From contig NZ_CP035758.1 of the NCBI RefSeq assembly GCF_004208415.1, positions 8,494,001 to 8,558,000 on the forward strand: a DNA stretch of 64,000 nucleotides, given 5' to 3'. The translations under genes were made by a program, and so were the position numbers. The notes under the pieces were generated by a model. That model had not been told where the DNA came from, made no database searches, and worked only from the letters and a program-made list of their open reading frames with translations. Source of the DNA: Ktedonosporobacter rubrisoli (GTDB lineage: Bacteria; Chloroflexota; Ktedonobacteria; Ktedonobacterales; Ktedonobacteraceae). Shown piece after piece: positions 1 to 8,664 of this stretch (position 1 is its first letter; each line of letters opens with the position of its first letter).

Positions 1-66
1 GATATGACGAACTGCCGTTGTTTTCCCACTTCCAGGTCTGCCCAAAACAAATATCGTGACTGACAT
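1..66 (-). CDS. P-loop NTPase, N-terminal fragment (cut by window edge)
   Basis: Only the first 22 codons lie in the window. They read from an ATG at 66 on the minus strand and contain a Walker A motif, GRPGSGKT, at residues 9-16, preceded by a short hydrophobic strand (TIFVLG). An AAGGAG Shine-Dalgarno sits about 10 nt upstream of the ATG, which supports a real start. The fold is that of adenylate-kinase-like or AAA-type NTPases that bind ATP or GTP; the true substrate cannot be told from this piece. It lies downstream of the MerR-type gene on the same strand, with a 227-nt gap (67-293) in which I see no gene. Confidence 0.7.
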   Translation of the reverse strand, partial: MSVTIFVLGRPGSGKTTAVRHI

Positions 67-293
67 ACAAAGATTTACTCCTTATAAAAAACTTTAAAGT
101 AACAGACATGGGACATCCTTAGTTTATGTGTACCGTTGACTGCGGTGATATGGATGTGAGTAGAGAGGAAGTGGCATTGCCCTGAGGATAACGAAGCTAT
201 GCACACTTCGCTTACGGGTTTTTCCCTTGCAACCCCTGCTCAAACAATATCAGGCATGTCTCATGCCTCTGAATTCAAAGATGTAAACGCGCT

Positions 294-2423
294 CTATTGC
301 TCTATCTGTTCTTGCTGAGGTTGCCAGGGAAAATAGCTCCCAAGGCGAGGGTTCCAGGCAACAACAGTATTGCCTCCTTCATCGGTTCCTAACTTTAGAA
401 CAACGTCAAGGGTCTGGCTAAGCATAGTGCTGATCTCGGTGAGGGAGGCATATTCGGTAAGGAAAGCTCGTAGCTTAGCCTGTGTGTAGGATGTGACTGC
501 TAGATGAACAGTGATATGCGGTAATATCAGGATATTGTCGGCAAGGTCTGTTTGCTTAATTGCTATGCTACCATCCAGGCTCACGCGTAAGCGCTCAGCT
601 TTCTCGCGAGCATCTTCAAGAGAGAAGTCGCGCAAAATAAGATAAAATCGGTTCGCGTGCATGTAATAAAGCTGGCAATTGAACGATTTGGTGATCAGCG
701 GAGCCAGAAGCTCCTGAATGCGATGGCCCAACGTCCGGGTGAGGTTACGCATGATCTGATCGCCATACTGGCTGGCCAGGCTCTCTTGCTCATCGAGATC
801 CAGGCCGATAAAGGAAATCACCTCAGGAATGGGCTCACTGGCATCTTCCGGCGCCTGGCAGGGATCGTGCGCGCTGGCAAGGCGGGCGAGCAGGGCTTCC
901 AGATCGTGGAGGAACTCGTTTTCAGAGAGGAATTCGCCAAAGAAGCTATCGACGACGCTGGGAGTGCGCATGAGGCTGCGCAGCTCGCTGCCCATCTGTA
1001 AATGAGCCTGAGAGGTGCGCAGGACATTCTCGATGAGCCGAGCGAAGAGGCGTAAGAGGCGCTGATCCTCCAGAGAGAAGGCCTGGGGCTCATCGGAGGC
1101 CACATAGAGGACAGCGAGGGGATGGCCGGTCTCGCTGCCGATGGGCACGGCGATGTTGGAGCGGATTTCCCCTTCAATTTCGCGATAGACAAAGGTGCGA
1201 TCGTTGGCCACGACCTCCGGCTTATAGATGATGCGCCCGCTTTGAAAGGCGCGAATGCTCAGGCTGGTCTGCAACTTTTGCGGACTGAAGAACGACTGAC
1301 CCTGGATATAAGGGCTGCGCTGGCTCTGAGCACGGGCGATGAGAACCTGTTGCTGCAGGGGCAAGGGATGCAGGGAGGTATCGGGCAAGAGCAGCAGACA
1401 GAAGCGCCAGCGCGGCGTGTCCCGCTCTGTCGAGCCTCCAAGCTCAATGAGCAGATCGGCAAGGCCGGTGAGCAGGAGGTCGTGATAGTTGGCGCTGTTG
1501 GTCAGATCGGTAGCGGGCAAGAGCAGATCGTTCATGGTCGGGCCAAAGCTGTGGACAAGAAGCGCTGCCTGGGTGTAGAGAGGAGCGAGCAGGCGGCGGA
1601 GCAGACTGACCACCAAAGAAGGTAGGGAGAGGGCATGAGAGCGACGGTCGAGGCGTTCGAGGATGAGGAAGGTGTTGTCGCTGGCCGGCTCAAGAGGGGT
1701 TTCCTCGTGCAACGGGACCAGAGGCAGCAAGGTGTAGTCGCTGCTGTACTGAAAGAACGGGGAGAAGGTGAGCAGGGTATGGGAGGAGCGGCTCTTACTG
1801 AGCCAGCCAAGCAGGCTGGTGCCGAGCTGAGGCAGCTGCTGGATGGAGGAGAGGGTCAGGGCGGGAGTGGGATGAGCCAGGGAGAGAATGAGGCCCAGAG
1901 GCAGATTGTTGGGCAGGTACTCGCTGATGAGCAGGAGGGCCAGGCGCAAGCTGTGGGAGGCGAAGAAGCGCCAGAAGAGCAGGCTGCGAGCCTCTTCGAT
2001 GCGCACGTTGATGGGCAGGATCTCCGGCGGTTCTGAGGAGGGAGCCGGCGAGGAGGGTAAGGCGAAGCCTGAGAGCGGAGAGGAAACGTCGCGCTCATGC
2101 ACGTTGGACCAGAGCTCCTCGATATCCGGCGGAATTTCGGCCGCTGTATACTTTGCATCAAGCAGTTCGCGAATAATAGCTAATTTATCAAGCTCGTTGA
2201 GCGTATATTGTCTTTGTCCTTTATTTTCTTTGCGTAAGGGATTGAGCAGGCCTAGCGATTCTAGCTCACGTAATTTGCTTTCGCTAAATCCAAACAGCTG
2301 GGCAGCTCGTCCGATTGTTACCGTAGCCTCTATACGACTACGCTGGATATTGCGCTGGATGCGCTCCTGCACTTCTTTTGAGCGGAGATATTGCTGGATA
2401 CGCTGCAAGTTATATTCATCCAT
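294..2423 (-). CDS. MerR-type regulator with GAF sensor and degenerate GGDEF-like C-terminus
   Basis: About 709 residues. The N-terminus holds a MerR-like winged helix (around residues 33-95: TIGRAAQLFGFSESKLREL, then QRQYTLNELDKLAII). A middle part of unknown fold follows, then a GAF domain (roughly 370-480, with IRSNIAVPI and LAVLYVASDE). The last 200 residues resemble a nucleotide-cyclase/GGDEF fold but lack the GGDEF signature; the matching strand reads YMHANRFYLIL, so diguanylate cyclase activity is unlikely. The ATG at 2423 is chosen because AGGAGAGG lies just upstream; a start 45 nt earlier has none. Likely a cytoplasmic DNA-binding regulator responding to a small ligand or redox signal through GAF. 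It is divergent from the sigma-like gene at 2919. Confidence 0.75.
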   Translation of the reverse strand: MDEYNLQRIQQYLRSKEVQERIQRNIQRSRIEATVTIGRAAQLFGFSESKLRELESLGLLNPLRKENKGQRQYTLNELDKLAIIRELLDAKYTAAEIPPDIEELWSNVHERDVSSPLSGFALPSSPAPSSEPPEILPINVRIEEARSLLFWRFFASHSLRLALLLISEYLPNNLPLGLILSLAHPTPALTLSSIQQLPQLGTSLLGWLSKSRSSHTLLTFSPFFQYSSDYTLLPLVPLHEETPLEPASDNTFLILERLDRRSHALSLPSLVVSLLRRLLAPLYTQAALLVHSFGPTMNDLLLPATDLTNSANYHDLLLTGLADLLIELGGSTERDTPRWRFCLLLLPDTSLHPLPLQQQVLIARAQSQRSPYIQGQSFFSPQKLQTSLSIRAFQSGRIIYKPEVVANDRTFVYREIEGEIRSNIAVPIGSETGHPLAVLYVASDEPQAFSLEDQRLLRLFARLIENVLRTSQAHLQMGSELRSLMRTPSVVDSFFGEFLSENEFLHDLEALLARLASAHDPCQAPEDASEPIPEVISFIGLDLDEQESLASQYGDQIMRNLTRTLGHRIQELLAPLITKSFNCQLYYMHANRFYLILRDFSLEDAREKAERLRVSLDGSIAIKQTDLADNILILPHITVHLAVTSYTQAKLRAFLTEYASLTEISTMLSQTLDVVLKLGTDEGGNTVVAWNPRLGSYFPWQPQQEQIEQ

Positions 2424-2705
2424 ATGAGCCTCTCCTGTTCTTCTCTGAGATCGATCCATCAAGCTCATATCAGGACTGCAAAAGAAAGTAATTTTTTACC
2501 TGCCCTTACGCTTGAAAGATACCTTCTTCATAAGCGAAGAAGCGAGTATATCCAAGATGACCAACATCCATGCCCTATACCTTATAGTTTCTATAACTCC
2601 TATTCATAATACCAACAAGTATCTCATAGTTTATACTTAAAAGCAACAATTTTTTTTAAATTCCTTGTAATTTGCTGAGAAGTTTCTTGTATTTGCATGA
2701 AAAGA

Positions 2706-2734
2706 TTGACAAGTAATCTTATATTGGCTACAAT
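2706..2734 (+). promoter_or_regulatory. Sigma-A-type promoter upstream of the sigma-like gene
   Basis: TTGACA at 2706-2711, a 17-nt spacer, and TACAAT at 2729-2734. It faces the gene starting at 2919, giving a 5' leader of about 180 nt. The rest of the 2424-2918 stretch is AT-rich and shows no gene I can support. Confidence 0.7.
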
Positions 2735-2918
2735 CTTCTTACAAGTATTTGCAAGTTATCTGTTTTATGACGCAGATTTTCTAAATAGCCTTTCTCTTAG
2801 AGAAGGTTCCTTAATATTTTTGCCTGGAGCAATCGTGGTGAATAGTGCTTACTTTTAGAGCAGGAACAAAAGTATTATTCATTGCTTCCGCAATGGGCTA
2901 TTGCCGGAGGAAACTTCT

Positions 2919-3593
2919 ATGGAAAGAAAGGTATCATGTCAGCAAAGGGAAAATTACTCGTATTGCGTTGAAAATTTCTGGGATCGCTTGTACTCCACAT
3001 TGCAGCGGCAGGTTAGTACGTATGTCTATAGTACCCATGTGCCCATATGGTGTGGGCAGGAACAGGATGTGATCAACGATATTCTGCAAGAAACACTCTT
3101 GCGTATCTGGCTACGGCAGCAAGATGATCGTGCCGAGCCGATTCACAATCTTGAAGCCTTTGCAGCGAAGGTAGCACGCAACTGCTGCCATGATTATTGG
3201 CGTAAGGACCGGCGTTTTCTGCGCTTCCCACAGGATGAATATGAGATCGAAGTAGTGGTTCATACACATGATGAGGATGAAAGCGTGGAAGAGAGAGCTT
3301 TGCAGAGCCTGATGCAGCTAATGTTTCTTGAGCAGGTAGCTTACCTTATCGTCAAATTTCCCGATAAGCAGCGCCGAGCCCTGCTTATCAACCTGGCCAG
3401 CCATACTGACATTGGCGAGGAACCGGCCCCGCTAGAGAAAGCGTTGGGCAAAATGGGCATTCAACTGCAGGATTTTCGCTGCGACACACCAAGCGATCCA
3501 GCAGAACGTAGCCGGCATAACACCCTGGTATGCCTTGCCTATAAACGTTTACGTAAAATGCTTCCAACTAGCTCTGGTCCGTCAGCCGCTTAA
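2919..3593 (+). CDS. RNA polymerase sigma-70-family (ECF-like) factor
   Basis: About 224 residues. Residues 20-95 resemble sigma region 2: a helix with DVINDILQETLLRIWLR, then NLEAFAAKVARNCCHDYWRK, as in ECF factors that bind the -10 element. The C-terminal half should be region 4 but is unusual: between LIVKFPDKQRRALLIN and the last helix (YKRLRKML) is a stretch of about 45 residues that does not look like a normal helix-turn-helix. The ATG at 2919 is preceded by GGAGGAAA with good spacing; a TTG 18 nt earlier is less likely. No anti-sigma gene is adjacent. Function as a sigma factor is family inference. Confidence 0.65.
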   Translation: MERKVSCQQRENYSYCVENFWDRLYSTLQRQVSTYVYSTHVPIWCGQEQDVINDILQETLLRIWLRQQDDRAEPIHNLEAFAAKVARNCCHDYWRKDRRFLRFPQDEYEIEVVVHTHDEDESVEERALQSLMQLMFLEQVAYLIVKFPDKQRRALLINLASHTDIGEEPAPLEKALGKMGIQLQDFRCDTPSDPAERSRHNTLVCLAYKRLRKMLPTSSGPSAA

Positions 3594-3608
3594 GTGCCAA
3601 ATGCTTAT

Positions 3609-3632
3609 GACTGTACAATGCTCTGTACAGTC
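3609..3632 (+). terminator. Terminator-like hairpin after the sigma-like gene
   Basis: Perfect 9-bp stem GACTGTACA/TGTACAGTC with a 6-nt loop, 15 nt after the stop codon. No T-tract follows, so it may be a weak terminator or an RNA-stabilising hairpin. Confidence 0.4.
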
Positions 3633-3842
3633 GTAGGGCCTGATTATGCAATAGTAACATCCGTCAAACTTGTATTCCTCCCTCCTGCACAGTTGCTTGT
3701 ATCCACAGGCTTGTATTACTCGTTTTGAAACAAAGAGATAGCCGTTACGTAGCAGCGCTTTTACTTGCTAACGAATAGTATCAGTGCTACACTGCGACTA
3801 ATAAGCGTTTCAGCTTGTATCAAGGCAGAGGAATATGTTTCA

Positions 3843-5459
3843 ATGAATATCAGACCTGGTATACGTAAGCTGGCTCAGCTATTCGTTGTGTTCTTTATTG
3901 CGATCAGCGGTGGCCTCGTGTACTGGCAGGTGGTAGCGGCCCAGGCCGTGACTGCCAATGTGCATAACGGACGACGTTGTTTAACCAATAGTGCTCCAGT
4001 ACGCGGGCGTATCTTTGATCGCAATGGAGTATTACTAGCAGAATCAAAGGCTGAACCAGGCGTATGTGGTTACTTGCGCCACTATTATGACCCCTCTCTA
4101 GCTGGCTTAATTGGCTATTATATCAGCCCTCTTTATAACTCAACAGGTATTGAACATCAATTTGATGATTACCTAAGTGGGCGTATGGGTGTGACGCAGA
4201 TTGATAATACAGTGAATAATCTGTTGCATCGTCCTCCTGTGGGAGACGACATTTACCTGACTATTGATGAACGTATTCAGCGCGTTGCTGCTGAACATTT
4301 TAATGATCACATCCCGATTGATAATGTAAATACATTTGCCTCAGATCGGGGCTCGGTAATCGTGACAGATCCGCACACAGGCGAGATCCTGGCCATGGTG
4401 AGCAGCCCTGGCTTTGACCCGAATAAGCTTGTCTCAAGCGTAGCTCATGGCGATCTATCTTACTATACGCAATTGACCAAAGATCCCCATCAGCCCATGT
4501 TAGAGCGCCCTATTCAGGCCACCTATGCGCCTGGCTCAACCTACAAGGCCTTAACCCTTATGGCCGGACTTGATGCCGATAAGACCACTCTCGATCAGCC
4601 CTTCGATCGGACGCAGGCGCTAGGGCCAGTCGTCTATAATGGCCAGAAGATTGGGCCAGTGGGTAACAATATTCAGGATTACACATTTCGTTTTCCTGTC
4701 ACTACCGATTATGGCTTTACCCATTCTGACAATATCATTTTTGCCCAGATTGGGGTGAATACGGGCTTCGACACCTGGATGGATTACAATAAACGTTTAT
4801 ATGTGGGCAGCGAGATCCCTTTTGATTTGCCTGCGACGGTAAGCCATGTTCTTAAGGAAGGGCAAACGACGCTTGAAAATAACGAATTGGCTGCCAATGC
4901 TTTCGGGCAGGGCTATGACGCGGTGACGCCGTTACAAATGTCACTGATTGATAACGTGGCGGCTAACGATGGACAGCTTATGCGTCCCATGCTGATCTCG
5001 AAGATTATGGATACGAATAAGGCCCCTATCAAGGTCTATAATCCAGAGAACTTAGGCTCGCCGATTTCCAGCCAGACGGCCCAGGAAGTACGTAAAGCTA
5101 TGTTTGGGGTAGTACGCTGCGGCTCTGGCTCGATTGTCCAGCAATTGTTTACCTCAGATGCTTCCATTATTGGTAAAACCGGAACGGCTCAGGTAAGCAA
5201 CGATGGGAGCATTCCCGCTCATGCCTGGATGATTACCCAGGCTCCTTATTCGATCACGAATACGGGACAATTGCCAGCTTTGACTATTGTGGCGATGAAA
5301 GAGAATGGCGGCGATGGTGGCGATGCGGTGGGACCAATGATTGCCGCTATGTATCACGATATCTTTGCTAACAATTATGTCAAGGCACAACTCCCCCCAC
5401 CTCCTCCTACGAACTATTGCTGTTCCGCTCAGCTTTTGCAGCTTGGCTGTCCAGGCTAG
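3843..5459 (+). CDS. Class B penicillin-binding protein (PbpA/FtsI-like D,D-transpeptidase)
   Basis: About 538 residues from the ATG at 3843, which has AGAGGAA upstream; the longer frame from 3765 lacks a site. One N-terminal membrane segment (residues 12-30) anchors the enzyme outside the membrane. The dimerisation domain has RGRIFDRNG. The transpeptidase domain carries all three active-site motifs: SxxK as STYK at 232-235 with the acylated serine, SDN at 295-297, and KTGT at 445-448. It cross-links peptidoglycan and would be a beta-lactam target; its partner is normally a SEDS glycosyltransferase of the FtsW/RodA kind, which is not in this window. The tail is proline-rich (LPPPPPTNYCC). It converges on the Fur-family gene with a 9-nt gap. 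Confidence 0.92.
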   Translation: MNIRPGIRKLAQLFVVFFIAISGGLVYWQVVAAQAVTANVHNGRRCLTNSAPVRGRIFDRNGVLLAESKAEPGVCGYLRHYYDPSLAGLIGYYISPLYNSTGIEHQFDDYLSGRMGVTQIDNTVNNLLHRPPVGDDIYLTIDERIQRVAAEHFNDHIPIDNVNTFASDRGSVIVTDPHTGEILAMVSSPGFDPNKLVSSVAHGDLSYYTQLTKDPHQPMLERPIQATYAPGSTYKALTLMAGLDADKTTLDQPFDRTQALGPVVYNGQKIGPVGNNIQDYTFRFPVTTDYGFTHSDNIIFAQIGVNTGFDTWMDYNKRLYVGSEIPFDLPATVSHVLKEGQTTLENNELAANAFGQGYDAVTPLQMSLIDNVAANDGQLMRPMLISKIMDTNKAPIKVYNPENLGSPISSQTAQEVRKAMFGVVRCGSGSIVQQLFTSDASIIGKTGTAQVSNDGSIPAHAWMITQAPYSITNTGQLPALTIVAMKENGGDGGDAVGPMIAAMYHDIFANNYVKAQLPPPPPTNYCCSAQLLQLGCPG

Positions 5460-5468
5460 GCCCCAAGC

Positions 5469-5957
5469 CTACTGGCTTTGTCTGGCAGGGGGCTCGGCAA
5501 GGTTTTCTGGGCCCTGCTCTTCCTGCTGGATGGCTTGCCAGCAGGCTGAACAGTAGCCGGTGGCAACCAGGTCAAGGGCGAGATGGTGGAAATGATATTG
5601 TTCCTGTAACTGTTTATCAAGGTTGCCCAGCAATGCCGTGTCAAGGTGGATGGTCTGGCGGCAGCGGCGACAGATCAAGTGGTGATGTGCCTGGCCATCT
5701 GCCGCTTCATAATGGGCTTGCTCGCCTGGTATATGACCCTCACGAATTAACTCCAGGTTCTTTAGAAGATCGAGTGTACGATAGACAGTCGAGAGGCTAA
5801 CGTAAGGATTGATCTGCTGTACGCGCTCGGCTATCTGCTCGATGCTGAGGTGCTCATTAGCTTCCTGGATCACGCTAAGAATCATGTGGCGTTGGGGAGT
5901 GAGACGGTAGCCACGCTTGCGTAGTATTTCATCGGTGGAATTGCTAGAATGCGACAT
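5469..5957 (-). CDS. Fur-family transcriptional regulator
   Basis: 162 residues. The winged-helix N-terminus has GYRLTPQRHMIL and the recognition region VSLSTVYRTLDLL. The C-terminal dimerisation domain has the histidine-rich metal site HHHLICRRC and two CxxC pairs (C96/C99 and C136/C139) that form the structural zinc site. GAGGGTTGG precedes the ATG. It could be Fur, Zur or PerR; the sequence alone does not settle the metal. Family members repress iron, zinc or peroxide genes by binding inverted repeats near promoters. I see no convincing Fur box in the upstream region. Confidence 0.9.
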   Translation of the reverse strand: MSHSSNSTDEILRKRGYRLTPQRHMILSVIQEANEHLSIEQIAERVQQINPYVSLSTVYRTLDLLKNLELIREGHIPGEQAHYEAADGQAHHHLICRRCRQTIHLDTALLGNLDKQLQEQYHFHHLALDLVATGYCSACWQAIQQEEQGPENLAEPPARQSQ

Positions 5958-6325
5958 AAGCCAACCCTCGCTTAATGTTTTATTTCTCTTGAGATGTTTA
6001 TGCTGTATATACGTTTAGCTGTTTGCTATAGTAATAGTGGCCGGCTAGCGAAACGATAGCTGCTTTGTTCTAGGGTTCTGCTGATGAATGGAATACGTCG
6101 GCCTTCAATTGCAACATGCTATAATGATAGCACTATTCCGCGTAAATGTGACCCTTTTACCGCTAAGCAGTTTGGGCTCAGAGTTTCCAGTGCTCGTTTT
6201 TGTGCTACTTAACAACTGCCTGAAAGGCCCTGAGCTTGTGCAGCGCTCTACTTTTGTCAGCAAGGGCAATATGATACACTGGAGCGGAGATAAGCACTCG
6301 GTTGATTGCTGGAAGGGACCTCGTT
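5958..6325. other. Divergent intergenic region between fur-like gene and fdhD
   Basis: 368 nt serving as upstream region for both genes. It is AT-rich near 5985-6040. No -35/-10 pair or operator stands out well enough to call, and the small reading frames here have no ribosome-binding site or recognisable product. Confidence 0.4.
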
Positions 6326-7189
6326 ATGACGCTTTCCGGTTTTTGGCGCTCGGCCCTCGATCCAGAGCGGGTGATGCAGGTTGGAGTGGTTCGCTGGCAG
6401 GATGGCGTACGGCAGCCGCGCGAAGAACAGTTAACGGTTGAAGAACCGTTTGAAATACGGATCGGCGAGCAGAGCCTGGCCGTGATTATGCGCACGCCTG
6501 GCAACGATCGCGAGTTGGCGCTGGGCTTTCTCTTTTCCGAGGGCCTGATTCAAAGCGCCGAGGATGTGTTGCGCATCGAGGATGCCCTAGATGCTGATGG
6601 CCTGCCTTTGCCCAATGTGCTTAAGGTGATTTTGCGCAACCAGCAACAGCAGCAGGCTTTGCAGACGCATCAGGCCACTTTTGAGCGCCATTTTGCAGTT
6701 TCGGCCAGTTGTGGGCTATGTGGCAAAAATAGTATTGCCGATTTGCTGTACACGACGCCAGCCCTGGAGCCCGATACATTCCGTGTCCGCGAAGCTGTCT
6801 TCTACGACCTGGCGGCACAGCTACGCGCTCGGCAGACGGTATTTAGCCATACCGGTGGCTTACATGCGGCCGGCATCTTTACGCAGATCGGTGAACTACA
6901 GCTCTTGCGCGAGGATGTGGGACGGCATAATGCCGTCGATAAGCTGGTTGGTCATGCTTTATTGCACGGTCTCTATCCCTATCGTGAGCGTATCTTGATG
7001 GTAAGTGGGCGCACTTCCTTCGAGATTATCCAGAAAGCCTTGCTGGCTCGTATCCCCTGTATCGTGGCTATCTCAGCTCCTTCCAGCCTGGCCGTTGAGC
7101 TGGCTGAGAAGAGCGGTATTACGCTTATCGGTTTCTTACGTGATCGTTCGATGAATGTTTATACGCATCCCGAACGTATTGTTCCTTGA
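6326..7189 (+). CDS. fdhD: Formate dehydrogenase accessory sulfurtransferase FdhD
   Basis: 287 residues. FdhD passes sulfur from the cysteine desulfurase IscS to the molybdenum (bis-MGD) cofactor of formate dehydrogenase. Diagnostic stretches are visible: RELALGFLFSEGLI, the sulfur-accepting CGLC at residues 129-132, TGGLHAAGIF, and REDVGRHNAVDKL. The ATG at 6326 has GGAAGGGA about 8 nt upstream; an in-frame TTG at 6302 has none. No formate dehydrogenase gene is in the window. It lies 42 nt upstream of mnmE on the same strand, so the two may be cotranscribed although their functions are unrelated. Confidence 0.93.
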   Translation: MTLSGFWRSALDPERVMQVGVVRWQDGVRQPREEQLTVEEPFEIRIGEQSLAVIMRTPGNDRELALGFLFSEGLIQSAEDVLRIEDALDADGLPLPNVLKVILRNQQQQQALQTHQATFERHFAVSASCGLCGKNSIADLLYTTPALEPDTFRVREAVFYDLAAQLRARQTVFSHTGGLHAAGIFTQIGELQLLREDVGRHNAVDKLVGHALLHGLYPYRERILMVSGRTSFEIIQKALLARIPCIVAISAPSSLAVELAEKSGITLIGFLRDRSMNVYTHPERIVP

Positions 7190-7231
7190 TATGACTTTTC
7201 TTTTATAGACAAAAAAGCTATACTTCGCCTT

Positions 7232-8662
7232 ATGCAAAATGATACAATTGCCGCAATTGCCACTCCTCCAGGTGTGGGAGGAATAGGTATGGTGCGGATA
7301 AGCGGGACTGACGCCTTTGAAATGGCCCTCCCGCTTCTGCGGCGTCCCGGCGGCCATTCTGATGTGCCCCCTTCACACCAACTTACCTATGGACATATAG
7401 TCGATCCGACGACCCAGGAAGTTCTTGACGAAGTGCTTGTCGCGTTTATGCGTGCGCCTCATACCTATACGCGTGAGGATGTCGTCGAGATTCAGGGGCA
7501 TGGCGGGCCGCTGGTCCTTCAACGCATTTTGCGCGTTGTCCTGGCCCAGGGCGTGCGGATGGCTAATCCTGGTGAGTTTACTTTGCGCGCCTTTCTCAAT
7601 GGGCGGCTCGACCTGGCTCAGGCCGAGGCTGTGATGGATCTCATCGGCTCACAAACCGAGGCCGGATTGCGCCTGGCCATGCAGCAGCTACAAGGCAAGC
7701 TCTCAACCCAGGTGCAGGAAGCCCGCCATGCTGTGCTGGGCGTGATTGCGCGCATCGAAGCAAGTATTGATTTCCCCGAAGAGGAAGTGCCGATTCCTCA
7801 GCCCGATGAACTGCGTCCTCTCATCACCGAGGCTTTGCAGCAGATAGAGAGCTTATTGGCGGGCGCTCAGCAAGGCAGGCTCTATCGCCAGGGCTTACGC
7901 ACAGCGATTATCGGGCGTCCCAATGTGGGCAAATCCAGCCTGCTGAATGCTCTGTTACGCTCCGAGCGCGCTATAGTCACGCCGATTGCCGGTACCACGC
8001 GCGATACCGTCGAAGAGGTGGCCAATCTGCGCGGCATTCCCTTGCATTTGATCGATACGGCTGGCATTACCCCGACTGCCGATCCTGTCGAGCAGATTGG
8101 CGTACAGCGCAGCCGGGCCGCCGCTGAAAGTGCTGACGTTGTGCTGTTTGTCTTTGATGGCGCGGAGACGCTGACCGAGATGGATCAGCGCGTCTCTGAT
8201 GAACTGCAAGTGATGGGCTTTGGCGGTCAGGCAGGGTCAGAAAATCTATCCTCTAAGCATAAAAGGCCAGTCGTTCTTGTAATGAATAAGGCAGATTGTC
8301 CACAAAGGCTGGAAATTGACGAATTGCAGCGTATGTGGCCCGGTGCTGCCGTGCTCAAAACCTCAACCTTAACGGGTCAAGGGCTATTGGAGCTTGAAGC
8401 AACCATCGCCGATTTGGTTCAGGCCGGTAAAATAGTGCAAAGCGATAGTGTCCTGATAACCAGTGCGCGCCATCAGGAGGCGTTGCGCCGCGCGACTGAG
8501 CATTTGCGGGCAGCATTTGACTCATTGGAGCAAGCGCTACCATTGGATTTTGTCTCGATAGATCTACGCGCCGCCTATGAGGCGCTTGGTGAAGTGACTG
8601 GAGAGACTGCCAGCGAAGATCTGCTCGACAGAATCTTCAGCGAGTTTTGTATTGGAAAGTAA
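7232..8662 (+). CDS. mnmE: tRNA modification GTPase MnmE
   Basis: 476 residues, normal length. With MnmG it makes the cmnm5 or nm5 modification at wobble uridine 34 of certain tRNAs. The N-terminal folate-binding domain starts with IAAIATPPGVGGIGMVRISG. The helical domain is split by a G domain with P-loop GRPNVGKS (228-235), a G2 loop GTTRDT, DTAG and NKAD. The C-terminal end is CIGK, carrying the essential cysteine. mnmG is not in the window. The next gene starts 2 nt after its stop codon. Confidence 0.96.
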   Translation: MQNDTIAAIATPPGVGGIGMVRISGTDAFEMALPLLRRPGGHSDVPPSHQLTYGHIVDPTTQEVLDEVLVAFMRAPHTYTREDVVEIQGHGGPLVLQRILRVVLAQGVRMANPGEFTLRAFLNGRLDLAQAEAVMDLIGSQTEAGLRLAMQQLQGKLSTQVQEARHAVLGVIARIEASIDFPEEEVPIPQPDELRPLITEALQQIESLLAGAQQGRLYRQGLRTAIIGRPNVGKSSLLNALLRSERAIVTPIAGTTRDTVEEVANLRGIPLHLIDTAGITPTADPVEQIGVQRSRAAAESADVVLFVFDGAETLTEMDQRVSDELQVMGFGGQAGSENLSSKHKRPVVLVMNKADCPQRLEIDELQRMWPGAAVLKTSTLTGQGLLELEATIADLVQAGKIVQSDSVLITSARHQEALRRATEHLRAAFDSLEQALPLDFVSIDLRAAYEALGEVTGETASEDLLDRIFSEFCIGK

Positions 8663-8664
8663 AT

